Below, piece by piece: positions 7,644 through 15,664 of a stretch of 18,091 nt of DNA. The stretch's first letter is position 1. Each line of letters starts with the position of its first letter. The stretch lies in contig MGDH01000029.1 of the NCBI GenBank assembly GCA_001790855.1, positions 28,783-46,873 of the forward strand, written 5' to 3'. Position numbers and translations under genes: made by a program. This stretch comes from Candidatus Schekmanbacteria bacterium RIFCSPLOWO2_02_FULL_38_14 (GTDB lineage: Bacteria > Schekmanbacteria > GWA2-38-11). The notes beneath the pieces were generated by a model. That model made no database searches. It was not told where the DNA came from and saw nothing but the letters and a program-made list of their open reading frames with translations.

Positions 7644-7901
7644 TTAATCCATCACCTTGAAAACTGCATCATGTTCCCTGACTTTATCCTTAACTTTTAT
7701 TCCTATTGATTCACTCTTCCCTGCTTTCTGAACATTTACATGTTCAATCTGGATTGAATCAACTATCTGTTCTATGTCAGTAGTATGCCCTTTTATATGA
7801 ATTTTATCACCAACCTTTAGTTCCCCATTCTCAATTGTAAAGGCAGCAACCCCGGGCTTTGAAAAAAAATGTGTAATTTTACCTATCTCTATTTCCTGCA
7901 T
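7644..7901 (-). CDS. Small EF-Tu domain-2-like beta-barrel protein (translation elongation factor-like)
   Basis: A protein of 85 residues beginning MQEIEIGKITHFFSKPGVAA and containing GELKVGDKIHIKGHTTDIEQ. It matches the OB-like beta-barrel of EF-Tu/IF2 domain 2 without any GTPase domain. Stand-alone proteins of this size are annotated as translation elongation factor-like in many bacteria and archaea, and their function is not established. GGGAGG lies about 8 nt before the ATG at 7899-7901. It sits downstream of glnA but is separated from it by a strong terminator, so it is probably a single-gene unit. A possible promoter lies at 7956-7983. The assignment to the fold is fairly secure; a role in translation is not shown. 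Confidence 0.88.
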   Translation of the reverse strand: MQEIEIGKITHFFSKPGVAAFTIENGELKVGDKIHIKGHTTDIEQIVDSIQIEHVNVQKAGKSESIGIKVKDKVREHDAVFKVMD

Positions 7902-7955
7902 TTTAAATCCTCCCTTTAAAAAGTTAATAATTTTTCAAAAGAGACCCTTTTTTAA

Positions 7956-7983
7956 AAGATAGGCTGTTTTATTAAAAAATCAA
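7956..7983 (-). promoter_or_regulatory. Possible promoter for the EF-Tu-like gene
   Basis: TTGATT (7978-7983) and TATCTT (7956-7961) are spaced by 16 bp on the minus strand, just beyond the glnA terminator and about 55 nt before the start codon. Both boxes are imperfect, so this is a position-supported guess. Confidence 0.35.
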
Positions 7984-7998
7984 GTAGGAAAGTTTAAT

Positions 7999-8028
7999 AA
8001 AAAAAAGGGCGGTCATAAATGACCGCCC
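7999..8028 (-). terminator. Intrinsic terminator of glnA
   Basis: GGGCGGTCA (8007-8015) and TGACCGCCC (8020-8028) form a perfect 9-bp GC-rich stem with a 4-nt loop. On the minus strand it is followed by eight consecutive T (A at 7999-8006). It begins 34 nt after the glnA stop codon. Confidence 0.95.
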
Positions 8029-8062
8029 AAAGTAAAGCCACAATTTTAGCGCAAACCAGACA

Positions 8063-9475
8063 TCATATATCAAAGTAGAGGGAAAATTCATAGGGATGAG
8101 GTCTTAGTCTTAAAGCATCAACCTCGTTTGTCCTCTTATATTTTATCCACATATCAATTACATCCTGAGTGAAAACATCCCCTTTTAGAAGGTACTCATA
8201 ATCTGCTTCAAGGGCATCAAGCGCACCCTCAAGAGACCCAGGAACTGAAGGAACCCCTGCAAGCTCCTCAGGACCAAGTTCATATATATCCTTGTCAAGT
8301 GGCTCTCCAGGGTCAATCTTGTTCTCAATCCCATCAAGCCCTGCCATCAGCATAGCAGCAAATGCCAGATAGCCATTACATGAAGGGTCAGGGAATCTTA
8401 CCTCCACTCTTTTTGATTTTGGACTTGTTGAGTACATTGGAATCCTTATTGAAGCGCTTCTGTTCCGGCTTGAATATGCCAGATTCACAGGTGCTTCATA
8501 TCCTGGGACAAGTCTCTTATAAGAGTTGGTTGTTGGAGCAACAAAGGCACACAGGCTTGGTGCATGTTTGAGAATTCCTCCAATATAGTACATTGCCATC
8601 TCACTTAAACCACCATAACCATTTCCAGCAAAAAGCGGTTTTCCACCCTTCCAGAGAGACTGGTGTGTATGCATTCCAGAACCATTATCCCTGAAAATCG
8701 GCTTTGGCATAAATGTTACTGTTTTACCATGTTTTATTGCAACATTCCTTACAACATATTTATACCACATCATGTTATCTGCTGATTTTACCAGCGCATC
8801 AAATTTCATATCTATTTCTGCCTGCCCTGCTGTTGCCACTTCATGGTGCTGACATTCAATTGTCAACCCTACTTCCTGCATTGCAAGAACCATTTCAGTT
8901 CTTAAATCCTGAAAATTATCTATTGGTGGGACCGGAAAGTAACCCTCTTTATAGCGTGGCTTGTATCCTAAGTTCGGATTCTCTTCTCTTCCGCTATTCC
9001 ACCTTCCTTCTATTGAATCCAGAAAGTAGTAGCCGCAGTGTTCGTTTTGGTCAAACCTAATATCATCTAAAATAAAAAATTCTGCTTCAGGCCCAAAATA
9101 GGCTATATCTGCAAGCTTTGTTGATTTCAGATAAACTTCAGCCTTCTGAGCAATGTTTCTTGGGTCTCTTGTGTATTTTTCCTTTGTTATTGGATCAACA
9201 ATGTTGCATATCATTACTAAGGTTGGAGCCTGAGTAAATGGGTCCATTACTGCGGTAGCAGGGTCAGGGATAACCAGCATATCGCTTGCGTGGATAGGCT
9301 GCCAACCCCTGATACTTGACCCATCAAAACCAAATCCCTCTTCAAAACTGTCCTCGCTTAATTCTCCAATAGGCACAGAAAAATGCTGCCACATACCAGG
9401 AAAATCCATGAATCTTAAATCCAGCATCTTGGCCTTGTTCTTTTTTGCAAACTCAAGAACCTCTTTTGGTCCCAT
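8063..9475 (-). CDS. glnA: Glutamine synthetase, type I
   Basis: A GSI enzyme of 470 residues that makes glutamine from glutamate, ammonia and ATP, the central ammonium-assimilation step, as a cytosolic dodecamer. Visible signatures are FDGSSIRGW at 50-58, the metal-binding region around AEFFIL at 131-136, [10 protein letters not shown] at 264-273, the glutamate/ammonium flap near [15 protein letters not shown] and NRSASIRIP. Tyr398 in [12 protein letters not shown] aligns with the tyrosine adenylylated by GlnE in the beta subtype, so covalent control is likely. AAAGGAGGAAG precedes the ATG at 9473-9475. A sigma-54 promoter upstream implies NtrC-type nitrogen control. No glnB, glnK or ntr gene is adjacent; a terminator follows it, so it is monocistronic. 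Confidence 0.99.
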   Translation of the reverse strand: MGPKEVLEFAKKNKAKMLDLRFMDFPGMWQHFSVPIGELSEDSFEEGFGFDGSSIRGWQPIHASDMLVIPDPATAVMDPFTQAPTLVMICNIVDPITKEKYTRDPRNIAQKAEVYLKSTKLADIAYFGPEAEFFILDDIRFDQNEHCGYYFLDSIEGRWNSGREENPNLGYKPRYKEGYFPVPPIDNFQDLRTEMVLAMQEVGLTIECQHHEVATAGQAEIDMKFDALVKSADNMMWYKYVVRNVAIKHGKTVTFMPKPIFRDNGSGMHTHQSLWKGGKPLFAGNGYGGLSEMAMYYIGGILKHAPSLCAFVAPTTNSYKRLVPGYEAPVNLAYSSRNRSASIRIPMYSTSPKSKRVEVRFPDPSCNGYLAFAAMLMAGLDGIENKIDPGEPLDKDIYELGPEELAGVPSVPGSLEGALDALEADYEYLLKGDVFTQDVIDMWIKYKRTNEVDALRLRPHPYEFSLYFDI

Positions 9476-9553
9476 AACTTCCTCCTTTGGTTTATTTCAT
9501 TATGATTTTTTCATCAAAATAATTAATTGAATTTTTAATTTCGTTTTATGTTA

Positions 9554-9569
9554 AGCAATATTTATGCCA
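9554..9569 (-). promoter_or_regulatory. Sigma-54 (-24/-12) promoter of glnA
   Basis: The minus strand reads TGGCATAAATATTGCT. It matches the sigma-54 consensus TGGCAC-N5-TTGCW at every position but one (C to T), and the GG and GC doublets have the required 12-bp register. The start site would lie near 9543, giving a leader of about 68 nt. No clear NtrC dyad could be found by eye upstream, though a degenerate one could be missed. Confidence 0.8.
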
Positions 9570-9949
9570 AATTTTACCCTTTTATTAAAATCAATAATAC
9601 TTTGATTTTAAATAATATTTCGTTCTAAGAAGGAAAACAGCCCTATTCTAATCTGCTTATTTATTATTCAGATGGAACTTTATCTGATTAAAAAATAATC
9701 ACAATCGCGTAGCCATCAGTTATCAGAAAAAAGTAGCTCTTTGAAATATATTTTTCAGAAAGCCCTCAAATGTGTTTTTTGCAAATATAGGAAAACAACC
9801 CCGATTATTGACTGAACAATAGCAAGAAATATCTCCTTTTTCTGGTGGGAATCGAAAATATTTTAATTTTACAACCGTTTGAATCCTTGACATCAGACTA
9901 CTTAAATCTTTCCTAACCGCTGTTCACTGCTCTCTACCCTTATTATTCG
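9570..9949. other. Gene-free spacer between tolC-like gene and glnA promoter
   Basis: No convincing ORF or RNA is seen. A 10-nt repeat (AGGAAAACAG/A followed by CCC) occurs at 9631 and again near 9789. A weak 6-bp hairpin lies at 9685-9701. No strong terminator for the upstream efflux gene is visible. The region is long enough to hold enhancer sites for the sigma-54 promoter. Confidence 0.4.
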
Positions 9950-11716
9950 CTAAATATTTGTTTCATTATCAAGCTTTATTTCATTCTTTTCAAGAATAGT
10001 TCCTTTAGACTTTTCAACTGAAATAAGGGATTTGTTATAGTCAATTACTGCTTTTAATTCGTTTGCCTCAGCCGCTGCTAAATCCTCCTGGAATTCCAAA
10101 ACCTGATGGTTTGTGGACATTCCCACCTCATATTTTTTCTCTTCTGCTTCAAGCTTTTTAACAGCTAATTCCCTTGCCTTTCGAGTTGCCTTAATTCTTT
10201 CCAGGTTAGTCCTTACATCTCTTACCTTGTTTCTCATTTCTACAGTTATCTTCTGTCTCAGGCTTGACAAACCTGTCACGGCTTTTTCGCTGTCCAGCGT
10301 CTTTTTTGTAAAATTACTTTTTGCTGCCCGGTTACCTAAAGGAATCTCTAACTGCAGTCCTATAAGCCAGGAAAAATTATCCCTTGATCTAATTCCTTGT
10401 AAAGCCATTTCATAGCTTTCTCCAAGAGGATTAGCTCTTCTGTCAAAAGGCTCTGGCTCAATCTCAGTTAGCGAAAATTTCTCATATACTTTTTCGCCCT
10501 TAATTATTTTAGGTTTCCCTTTCGGCTCCAGCACGAATGTTTTCTCGGATGAGTTCCCAAAAGCGGAAGGCTGCTTTTTTCCGCTCAATCCGTTATATCC
10601 TAAACTGCCTATAAAATCCAAAGAAGGCAATAACTGGTTCTTGGCAAACTTTAAAGCAATCTCCTTGTTCTCCAAGTCTGCAAGGGCTTGAAGATAGTCA
10701 GGCCTTCTTGTGAAAGCAGTCTTAATACACTCCTCTAAATTGAAATCTTCTGCAGCAAAAACCGGCTGGTCAGTAGGAATTATTTGGGTTTCCCACACAT
10801 TATCATCTCCCTTGATGTTTATTAACCGCTTTATTTTATCCTCAGCGTTTTTGATATTTGCTTCTGCAATAATGATTCCTTCTTCCCTTTTTGCCACTTC
10901 TGCCTCCGCATCAGTTATGTCAATTGGGGCAAGAGTGCCAACCTCTACCTGTTTTTTAGTTCTTTCAAGAAAATCCTCAGCCCTTTTTAAGGAAAGCTGA
11001 TTTACTTTATAATCTTCTATACTGAAAACCAGATCCCAATATGTATTTTCAACGTCAGAAATTGTCGTCATAACAGTATCTTTAAACTGATTCAGAGAAA
11101 TATCCTTGTTGTTTTTTGCAATTTTGATGTCTGTGCTGTTTACATCTATTCCAAAGTTTTTAAGCAATGGTTGGGTCGCATTGAGTTTTATTTCTGTGAC
11201 ATACTGGGGGTTTAAGCTGCTGAATGAAGAATTTGTTCTAGTTCTTTTATTTGTAAAATCCAGGCTGTAACTTGCACCGGAAAGTATTTTACCTTTAAAC
11301 CCAGTATCCCAGCTTAAGTTCTTGTTTACTACTACATCTGCTCCTGCAAGGCTTGACCCTGAAGGCTTAAGAGATACATCTGTTGTTACCTTCAGATAAT
11401 ATGTTGGGTCAAATTTTGCTTTCTCGTTTGTAATATCTTCCCCCTTAATTTTTGGGTTAAATTTATCAACCATTACATCCATGTTATTCTCAAGTGCAAG
11501 GGTTATAGCCTCCTTTACAGAAAGCTCTTTTTGAAGCACCATTGTCTTTGCCTCAGTCTGTTTAATAGGCTCACTCTCATCACAAAAACCATAATGCTTT
11601 GCAAAAATAAGGCTTAAGATTATTAACACAAAAAGCAGTGACCGCATAAAAATTCTTTGAATAAAAAGTAATCTTTTGAAATGGTTAAAAGAAAAACGGT
11701 TTTTATCCTTATTCAT
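9950..11716 (-). CDS. TolC-family outer-membrane efflux protein
   Basis: A protein of 588 residues. The frame is open 17 codons further upstream, but the ATG at 11714-11716 has AGGAGG 6 nt before it and is chosen. A basic N-terminus and hydrophobic stretch (about 24-42) give a signal peptide with an unusually long n-region. Two TolC-type halves follow, with long alpha-helical hairpins (DTVMTTISDVENTYWDLVFS; later QKITVEMRNKVRDVRTNLER) and beta strands forming an outer-membrane trimer channel. An insertion of about 50 residues (384-433) separates the second-half beta strands and carries a charged KPKIIKGEKVYEKF segment; it may be extracellular. No membrane-fusion or inner-membrane pump gene is adjacent, so the exported substrate is unknown. 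Confidence 0.92.
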   Translation of the reverse strand: MNKDKNRFSFNHFKRLLFIQRIFMRSLLFVLIILSLIFAKHYGFCDESEPIKQTEAKTMVLQKELSVKEAITLALENNMDVMVDKFNPKIKGEDITNEKAKFDPTYYLKVTTDVSLKPSGSSLAGADVVVNKNLSWDTGFKGKILSGASYSLDFTNKRTRTNSSFSSLNPQYVTEIKLNATQPLLKNFGIDVNSTDIKIAKNNKDISLNQFKDTVMTTISDVENTYWDLVFSIEDYKVNQLSLKRAEDFLERTKKQVEVGTLAPIDITDAEAEVAKREEGIIIAEANIKNAEDKIKRLINIKGDDNVWETQIIPTDQPVFAAEDFNLEECIKTAFTRRPDYLQALADLENKEIALKFAKNQLLPSLDFIGSLGYNGLSGKKQPSAFGNSSEKTFVLEPKGKPKIIKGEKVYEKFSLTEIEPEPFDRRANPLGESYEMALQGIRSRDNFSWLIGLQLEIPLGNRAAKSNFTKKTLDSEKAVTGLSSLRQKITVEMRNKVRDVRTNLERIKATRKARELAVKKLEAEEKKYEVGMSTNHQVLEFQEDLAAAEANELKAVIDYNKSLISVEKSKGTILEKNEIKLDNETNI

Positions 11717-11911
11717 TCTGTTCCTCCTAAAATTTAAGATTTTTTTTTGATTACATAGATTTGTCAAAATAAAAAAACTTGGAATTAACCGCTTGATTCG
11801 TATATAAGAAACTTCCTTTTGTAAAGCAAAAATTCAAAATATCAGAAAAACACAAAACCCTTTTATTGCAATTGGCAGTACCTATTGTTTGAGCTATTTT
11901 TTAGTTTAGCA

Positions 11912-12253
11912 ATGAATAATTTAAGAGAAAAGATTAAGCTTTTCCGCGGAATCGGAAAAAAAATTTTTATCTGGTTTCTTATCTTTTCTCTCTTACCTTT
12001 AAGTTTATCAATATATCAGGGCTATACCAGCAGCAGTAGTGCTTTAAAAGAAAAAAAATTTCAACAGCTCGATACTGTAGCTGATTATAAAGAGTATAAC
12101 CTGATAAAGTTTTTAGAGGAAAGAGAAATAAATTTGAGCTATATTGCTCGACAAAAACAGAAAACAATTGCTCGGACAGATCACCCTAAAACTACACGGT
12201 TAAGCCTCCAGTCCAAAGGGTGCAGTCCATTCTTTATATTCGCTAATTACTGA
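11912..12253 (+). pseudogene. Truncated membrane sensor / chemoreceptor-like fragment
   Basis: The 113-codon plus-strand frame starts with a cytosolic basic segment, then one membrane helix (IFIWFLIFSLLPLSLSIYQG). The start of a periplasmic domain follows (ALKEKKFQQLDTVADYKEYN, KFLEEREINLSYIAR). This order is typical of the N-terminus of sensor histidine kinases and chemoreceptors with Cache-like domains. After about residue 80 the resemblance ends, and the frame runs into unrelated sequence ending one base before the porin stop codon. No ribosome-binding site precedes the ATG, and no HAMP, kinase or signalling domain remains. It is therefore most likely a deletion remnant. A functional short membrane protein cannot be excluded. 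Confidence 0.55.
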
Positions 12254-13792
12254 TTAAAACACAACCTGAAACCGTGTCAGGAACTGGCTTGAACTGTCGC
12301 CTATATCAGGGTTTTTAAGGTTATTCTTTTTGTCATAATCATAGTATACATAATTTAACTTGAGCCTGACATTTTTATTCAGATACCAGTTTAGCCCGAG
12401 CGTAATTGCCTGAATTGTATTAGCAGCAACATTAATAGGATTCCCCATAATGTCTTTAGCAAGAGGGTCGCGATAAAAATCTTCTAACGGATCGCTACCA
12501 TTATCTTTATCCCTATCAATATATTCATACCTTGCAAGTACTTCCCATGCACCAGGACCGCCGTCTTTAAGGCTGAAATTTTTCCTGGGTATAACAATAT
12601 CCCCTCTCTCCTCTCCAGTCAGCATATACATGGCAGAGATATAATACCCCTGGGTTATTAGATCCTTCATATTACCCTGGAATACTACGACTCCATCAGT
12701 ATCCTTAGCTACTATTTTATTTCTCTCCTCGCGCTGGAAATAATATTCACTCTTTAACCCAAATGGCCCAATATACCAGACAAGTTCTGGGCCTGCTAAA
12801 AGCCTGTTCCCATCAACGGTTAAGCTATTTAATGCTTTATTTCTTCCTGCAAGTACAAAATCAGAGCTTGAATGTGCCTGCCTGTCTCCAGTTAAAAGAG
12901 AACCGCCAAAACTCAATTCTTTTAAATAGGAATTATCTGTTTTAACAAAGGGTGAGGCAACAATTCTTCCGGCAAAGGTCATATTGTCACTATCATTTGT
13001 TGTATTTGGTCCATTACCATTTAAAAGACCAAGATAATATGCAAGCCTCTTTTCAAAAAGCTTTCCGTGAAGCATTACGCCTATATCCCTGGAATCCCCT
13101 GATATTCTACTATTAGCAGCAATATTATCAGAAACTAAAGCCCTCTCTACAAAGTCTGTATAATTAGAGGATATTGGGTTTTCATATCCTGTTGGCTTTT
13201 TAAACTGGCCAAACTGTAGCTGTATTAAAGGAGTATAGTTGATATTAATGAATGCGTCTGTGAGGTTATTATCCGCTGTGTCAAGCTCTGTCTGGAGTTT
13301 ATATTCAAAATGCTTGAAAAGATAACCGCTTACCCCTATTCTCGCTCTTCTGATATCAAAGGTATTGCTGTTACTGCTATCCTCTCCGCTCTCAAAAAAT
13401 CTCATATCGGTCTGAAGATACCCTCCAATCTTCATCATAAATTGGTCATCAGCAGATTTTATATAGAAGCCATTGTCATAACCTGACTGAAGCGATAGTT
13501 TTTTCTGCTCTTCAATCTTTACCTGCATTATCTCAAGCTCTTTTTTATTAGTTTCTTCCTTTTCCTTTGTAGCTTTTTTTATCTCCTCAACCTGATTCTG
13601 GTAAAGAGCTCTCTGCTCGTCTGCGTTTTTTTTCAGCTCGTCAATCTGCTGTTTCAGTTCATCAAATTTCTTCTGATATTCCTCCTGAAGTCCCATTAGC
13701 TTCTTTTCAAGGCTTTCTACTGTCTCAGCATAAAGTGATGATGATAGTGTCAGCAAAAAAAATAATGTTAGAACTATTGAAAAATATCTCAT
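12254..13792 (-). CDS. Phosphate-selective-type porin (OprO/OprP family)
   Basis: A protein of 512 residues. A signal peptide (MRYFSIVLTLFFLLTLSSSLYA) is followed by a coiled-coil segment (about 25-85) rich in Glu/Lys/Gln, which could project into the periplasm. An OprO/OprP-like beta barrel comes next: KIGGYLQTDMRFF, FDIRRARIGVSGYLFKHFEY, LQFGQFKKPTGYENP, GDSRDIGVMLHGK, then alternating amphipathic strands ending with the outer-membrane C-terminal phenylalanine (FQVVF). The family forms trimeric, anion-selective outer-membrane channels. GGAG lies about 9 nt before the ATG at 13790-13792. It directly follows tupC on the same strand, so it may supply outer-membrane passage for tungstate or other oxyanions; that substrate is inferred from context. 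Confidence 0.93.
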   Translation of the reverse strand: MRYFSIVLTLFFLLTLSSSLYAETVESLEKKLMGLQEEYQKKFDELKQQIDELKKNADEQRALYQNQVEEIKKATKEKEETNKKELEIMQVKIEEQKKLSLQSGYDNGFYIKSADDQFMMKIGGYLQTDMRFFESGEDSSNSNTFDIRRARIGVSGYLFKHFEYKLQTELDTADNNLTDAFININYTPLIQLQFGQFKKPTGYENPISSNYTDFVERALVSDNIAANSRISGDSRDIGVMLHGKLFEKRLAYYLGLLNGNGPNTTNDSDNMTFAGRIVASPFVKTDNSYLKELSFGGSLLTGDRQAHSSSDFVLAGRNKALNSLTVDGNRLLAGPELVWYIGPFGLKSEYYFQREERNKIVAKDTDGVVVFQGNMKDLITQGYYISAMYMLTGEERGDIVIPRKNFSLKDGGPGAWEVLARYEYIDRDKDNGSDPLEDFYRDPLAKDIMGNPINVAANTIQAITLGLNWYLNKNVRLKLNYVYYDYDKKNNLKNPDIGDSSSQFLTRFQVVF

Positions 13793-13828
13793 TGACTTTA
13801 CTCCTTTTTAAGTTTTCTTGATTACAGA

Positions 13829-13862
13829 GATTATAATCAGAGAGGTCTTTTCAGAGACCTCT
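13829..13862 (-). promoter_or_regulatory. Hairpin plus consensus -10 box between tupC and the porin gene
   Basis: AGAGGTCT (13841-13848) and AGACCTCT (13855-13862) form an 8-bp stem with a 6-nt loop that includes the first bases of the tupC stop codon. Immediately downstream on the minus strand is the palindrome GATTATAATC (13829-13838), which contains a perfect TATAAT. No T run follows the stem and no good -35 box is present. It could be a weak terminator followed by a regulated porin promoter, or an activator or repressor site. Confidence 0.45.
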
Positions 13863-14871
13863 AAAATACCTTAATTGCTGAACTCTTAAAGGTTAAATAG
13901 ATTTCAGAACCTATGTTTAATCCCATTTCATTAAATGATTTTCTTGTTATCTTGACCTTAAGATTATCACCTATATCCACTACCAATTTTATAAATCTTT
14001 CCTCATCGCTTATCTGAATCAACCTTCCCTTAAAAGAATTCCTCGCACTTGATGAAATTTTTTCCTTTGATACTAAAATTTCTTCCGGGTTAATTGAGAT
14101 ACGTGTTGCTTCCGGACTCTCAGCCACAACCTCGAGTTTTACCCTCCCTGTATCAAATACACTAACTTCATTGAATTTTATAATCTGCCCCTGCATAATA
14201 TTCTCTACAGGAGAAGCAACCATTCTCCCTTCAAATAAAGGAATCACCTCGTGTGAAACCCTGTAAGCCAGCGAAAGGTCGTGGGTAGAAAAGATAACCG
14301 TGGTTCCGTATTTTCTATTTACCTCTGCAATCACTCTCTCAAGAATACTTTTGCTCACCTCATCTATATTGGCAGTTGGTTCATCAAGGAGGAGTACCTT
14401 TGGCTTAAGAGCTAACCCCCTTGCTATAGCAACCCTTTGAATCTCGCCTCCTGAGAGTTCCTTTGCTTTCCTTTTCTCAAATCCCACAAGCCCAACCATG
14501 CTTAAAGCCTCCCTGACCCTTTCCCTTATCATTTCCCTTGCCATACCTCTTATTCTAAGCCCGTAACCAATATTTTTTTCAACTGTTGTATTAAACAGAT
14601 AGGGGTTTTGCTGGACAAGGGTAATCTCCTTAATTAAATTTCTTTTATTCTCCGCGGAACTTTTAATTTCAGCCTCTGCATATAAAACCTCTCCGGAAGT
14701 CGGCTCAATCAGGAAAGCGAGAATATTCAATAAAGTTGTCTTCCCGGCACCATTAGGGCCGTACAGGGAATAGATCTTTTTTCCTTCAAATCTGCAAGAA
14801 GGAATCTCAAGGACTTTTTTTCCGTTAAAAACTTTTACTAATTCTTTAATTTCAATCTTTAATTCTTCCAT
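13861..14871 (-). CDS. tupC: Tungstate (molybdate-type) ABC transporter, ATP-binding protein
   Basis: An ABC ATPase of 336 residues. Walker A is GPNGAGKTT at 38-46, the Q-loop glutamine is near 87-88 (LVQQNPYLF), the signature is LSGGE at 139-143, Walker B is LLLDEP at 160-165 and the H-loop is THD at 196-198. A C-terminal TOBE/MOP-like extension (about 230-336) is typical of oxyanion importers and may bind the transported anion for regulation. It energises the permease encoded 2 nt upstream. The ATG at 14869-14871 has only a weak AAGAAAA ribosome-binding site, so it is probably coupled to translation of tupB. The family alone would allow modC or wtpC; the neighbouring TupA-type binding protein favours tupC. 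Confidence 0.9.
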   Translation of the reverse strand: MEELKIEIKELVKVFNGKKVLEIPSCRFEGKKIYSLYGPNGAGKTTLLNILAFLIEPTSGEVLYAEAEIKSSAENKRNLIKEITLVQQNPYLFNTTVEKNIGYGLRIRGMAREMIRERVREALSMVGLVGFEKRKAKELSGGEIQRVAIARGLALKPKVLLLDEPTANIDEVSKSILERVIAEVNRKYGTTVIFSTHDLSLAYRVSHEVIPLFEGRMVASPVENIMQGQIIKFNEVSVFDTGRVKLEVVAESPEATRISINPEEILVSKEKISSSARNSFKGRLIQISDEERFIKLVVDIGDNLKVKITRKSFNEMGLNIGSEIYLTFKSSAIKVF

Positions 14872-14873
14872 AT

Positions 14874-15566
14874 TTATTTTCTTTTCTGCTGGATATACTG
14901 AAGGGAAATATTAATTGAAAAGGCAACTATCAGGAGAATAAAACCAATGGCAAGGGCAAATCCGAATTCCCCTTTGCTTGTCTCAAGTCCTATGGCAGTT
15001 GCCATTGTTCTTGTATAGCCCTTTATATTCCCTCCAAGCATTAAAGCCGACCCAAGCTCTGCAATAACTCTTCCATATCCCGCAATGATTGCAGCAAGTA
15101 TTGCAAAGCGTGCTTCAGAAACTATAGCTATTGCCACCTGAAATGGGTTAGCTCCGAGTGTCATTGCAGTGGCTTTCACTCTGGAGTCTATTCCCTGAAT
15201 AGCTGATATTGATAAAGCGATGATGATCGGAGTTGCCAATATAAATTCCCCTATGATTATAGCTCGGGGAGTAAAGAGAAGATCCAAAACACCCAAAGGA
15301 CCTTTTCGCGAAATTAACGAATACACAAAAAGCCCAACAACAACTGTTGGAAGCGCCATCAAGGTATTAAAAACCGTGATTGTAATTTTTTTTCCCCTAA
15401 ACTCCTTTGTGGCAATTAAAAAGCCTAATGGCATACCGACCAGTGATGAAAGGATTGCAGCTATAATTGAAACCCTCAGGGATAAAAACACCACTTCATA
15501 CACATCGCTGTCAAAGGAAATGATAAGCTTAATCGCAGTTAAAAAGCCTTCTGAGATGTAATTCAT
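14874..15566 (-). CDS. tupB: Tungstate ABC transporter, permease protein
   Basis: An inner-membrane permease of 230 residues with about five or six hydrophobic helices. It carries the BPD_transp_1 coupling motif, EARFAILAAIIAGYGRVIAELG, where EA and the conserved G lie on the loop that contacts the ATPase. The first helices read VVFLSLRVSIIAAILSSLVG. The length and sequence suit the TupB subgroup of oxyanion permeases. The frame could start at a TTG at 15578, but the ATG at 15564-15566 is preferred, with GAGAAAG about 4 nt upstream. It lies 98 nt after tupA, beyond a small hairpin, and 2 nt before tupC. Confidence 0.92.
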   Translation of the reverse strand: MNYISEGFLTAIKLIISFDSDVYEVVFLSLRVSIIAAILSSLVGMPLGFLIATKEFRGKKITITVFNTLMALPTVVVGLFVYSLISRKGPLGVLDLLFTPRAIIIGEFILATPIIIALSISAIQGIDSRVKATAMTLGANPFQVAIAIVSEARFAILAAIIAGYGRVIAELGSALMLGGNIKGYTRTMATAIGLETSKGEFGFALAIGFILLIVAFSINISLQYIQQKRK

Positions 15567-15595
15567 AGTCTTTCTCAAAAAGGGGTTATTCTGAC

Positions 15596-15627
15596 AAAAA
15601 GTTTAAGCAGCTTAAACCGTTTAAACG
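15596..15627 (-). terminator. Weak hairpin with T run between tupA and tupB (attenuator candidate)
   Basis: GTTTAAG (15601-15607) and CTTAAAC (15611-15617) form a 7-bp, AT-rich stem followed on the minus strand by five T (15596-15600). The perfect palindrome CGTTTAAACG (15618-15627) sits beside it and could form a competing structure. A leaky stop here would make more binding protein than permease, a common arrangement in ABC importers. Confidence 0.45.
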
Positions 15628-15664
15628 CTTTTTTGAACCCTTGAATCCTTAAACCTTTTCTATA

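Noticed and set aside
7609-9940. Shared TTCACTGCTC words near 7613 and 9924
   Set aside because: Only about ten matching bases; not enough to call a repeat family.
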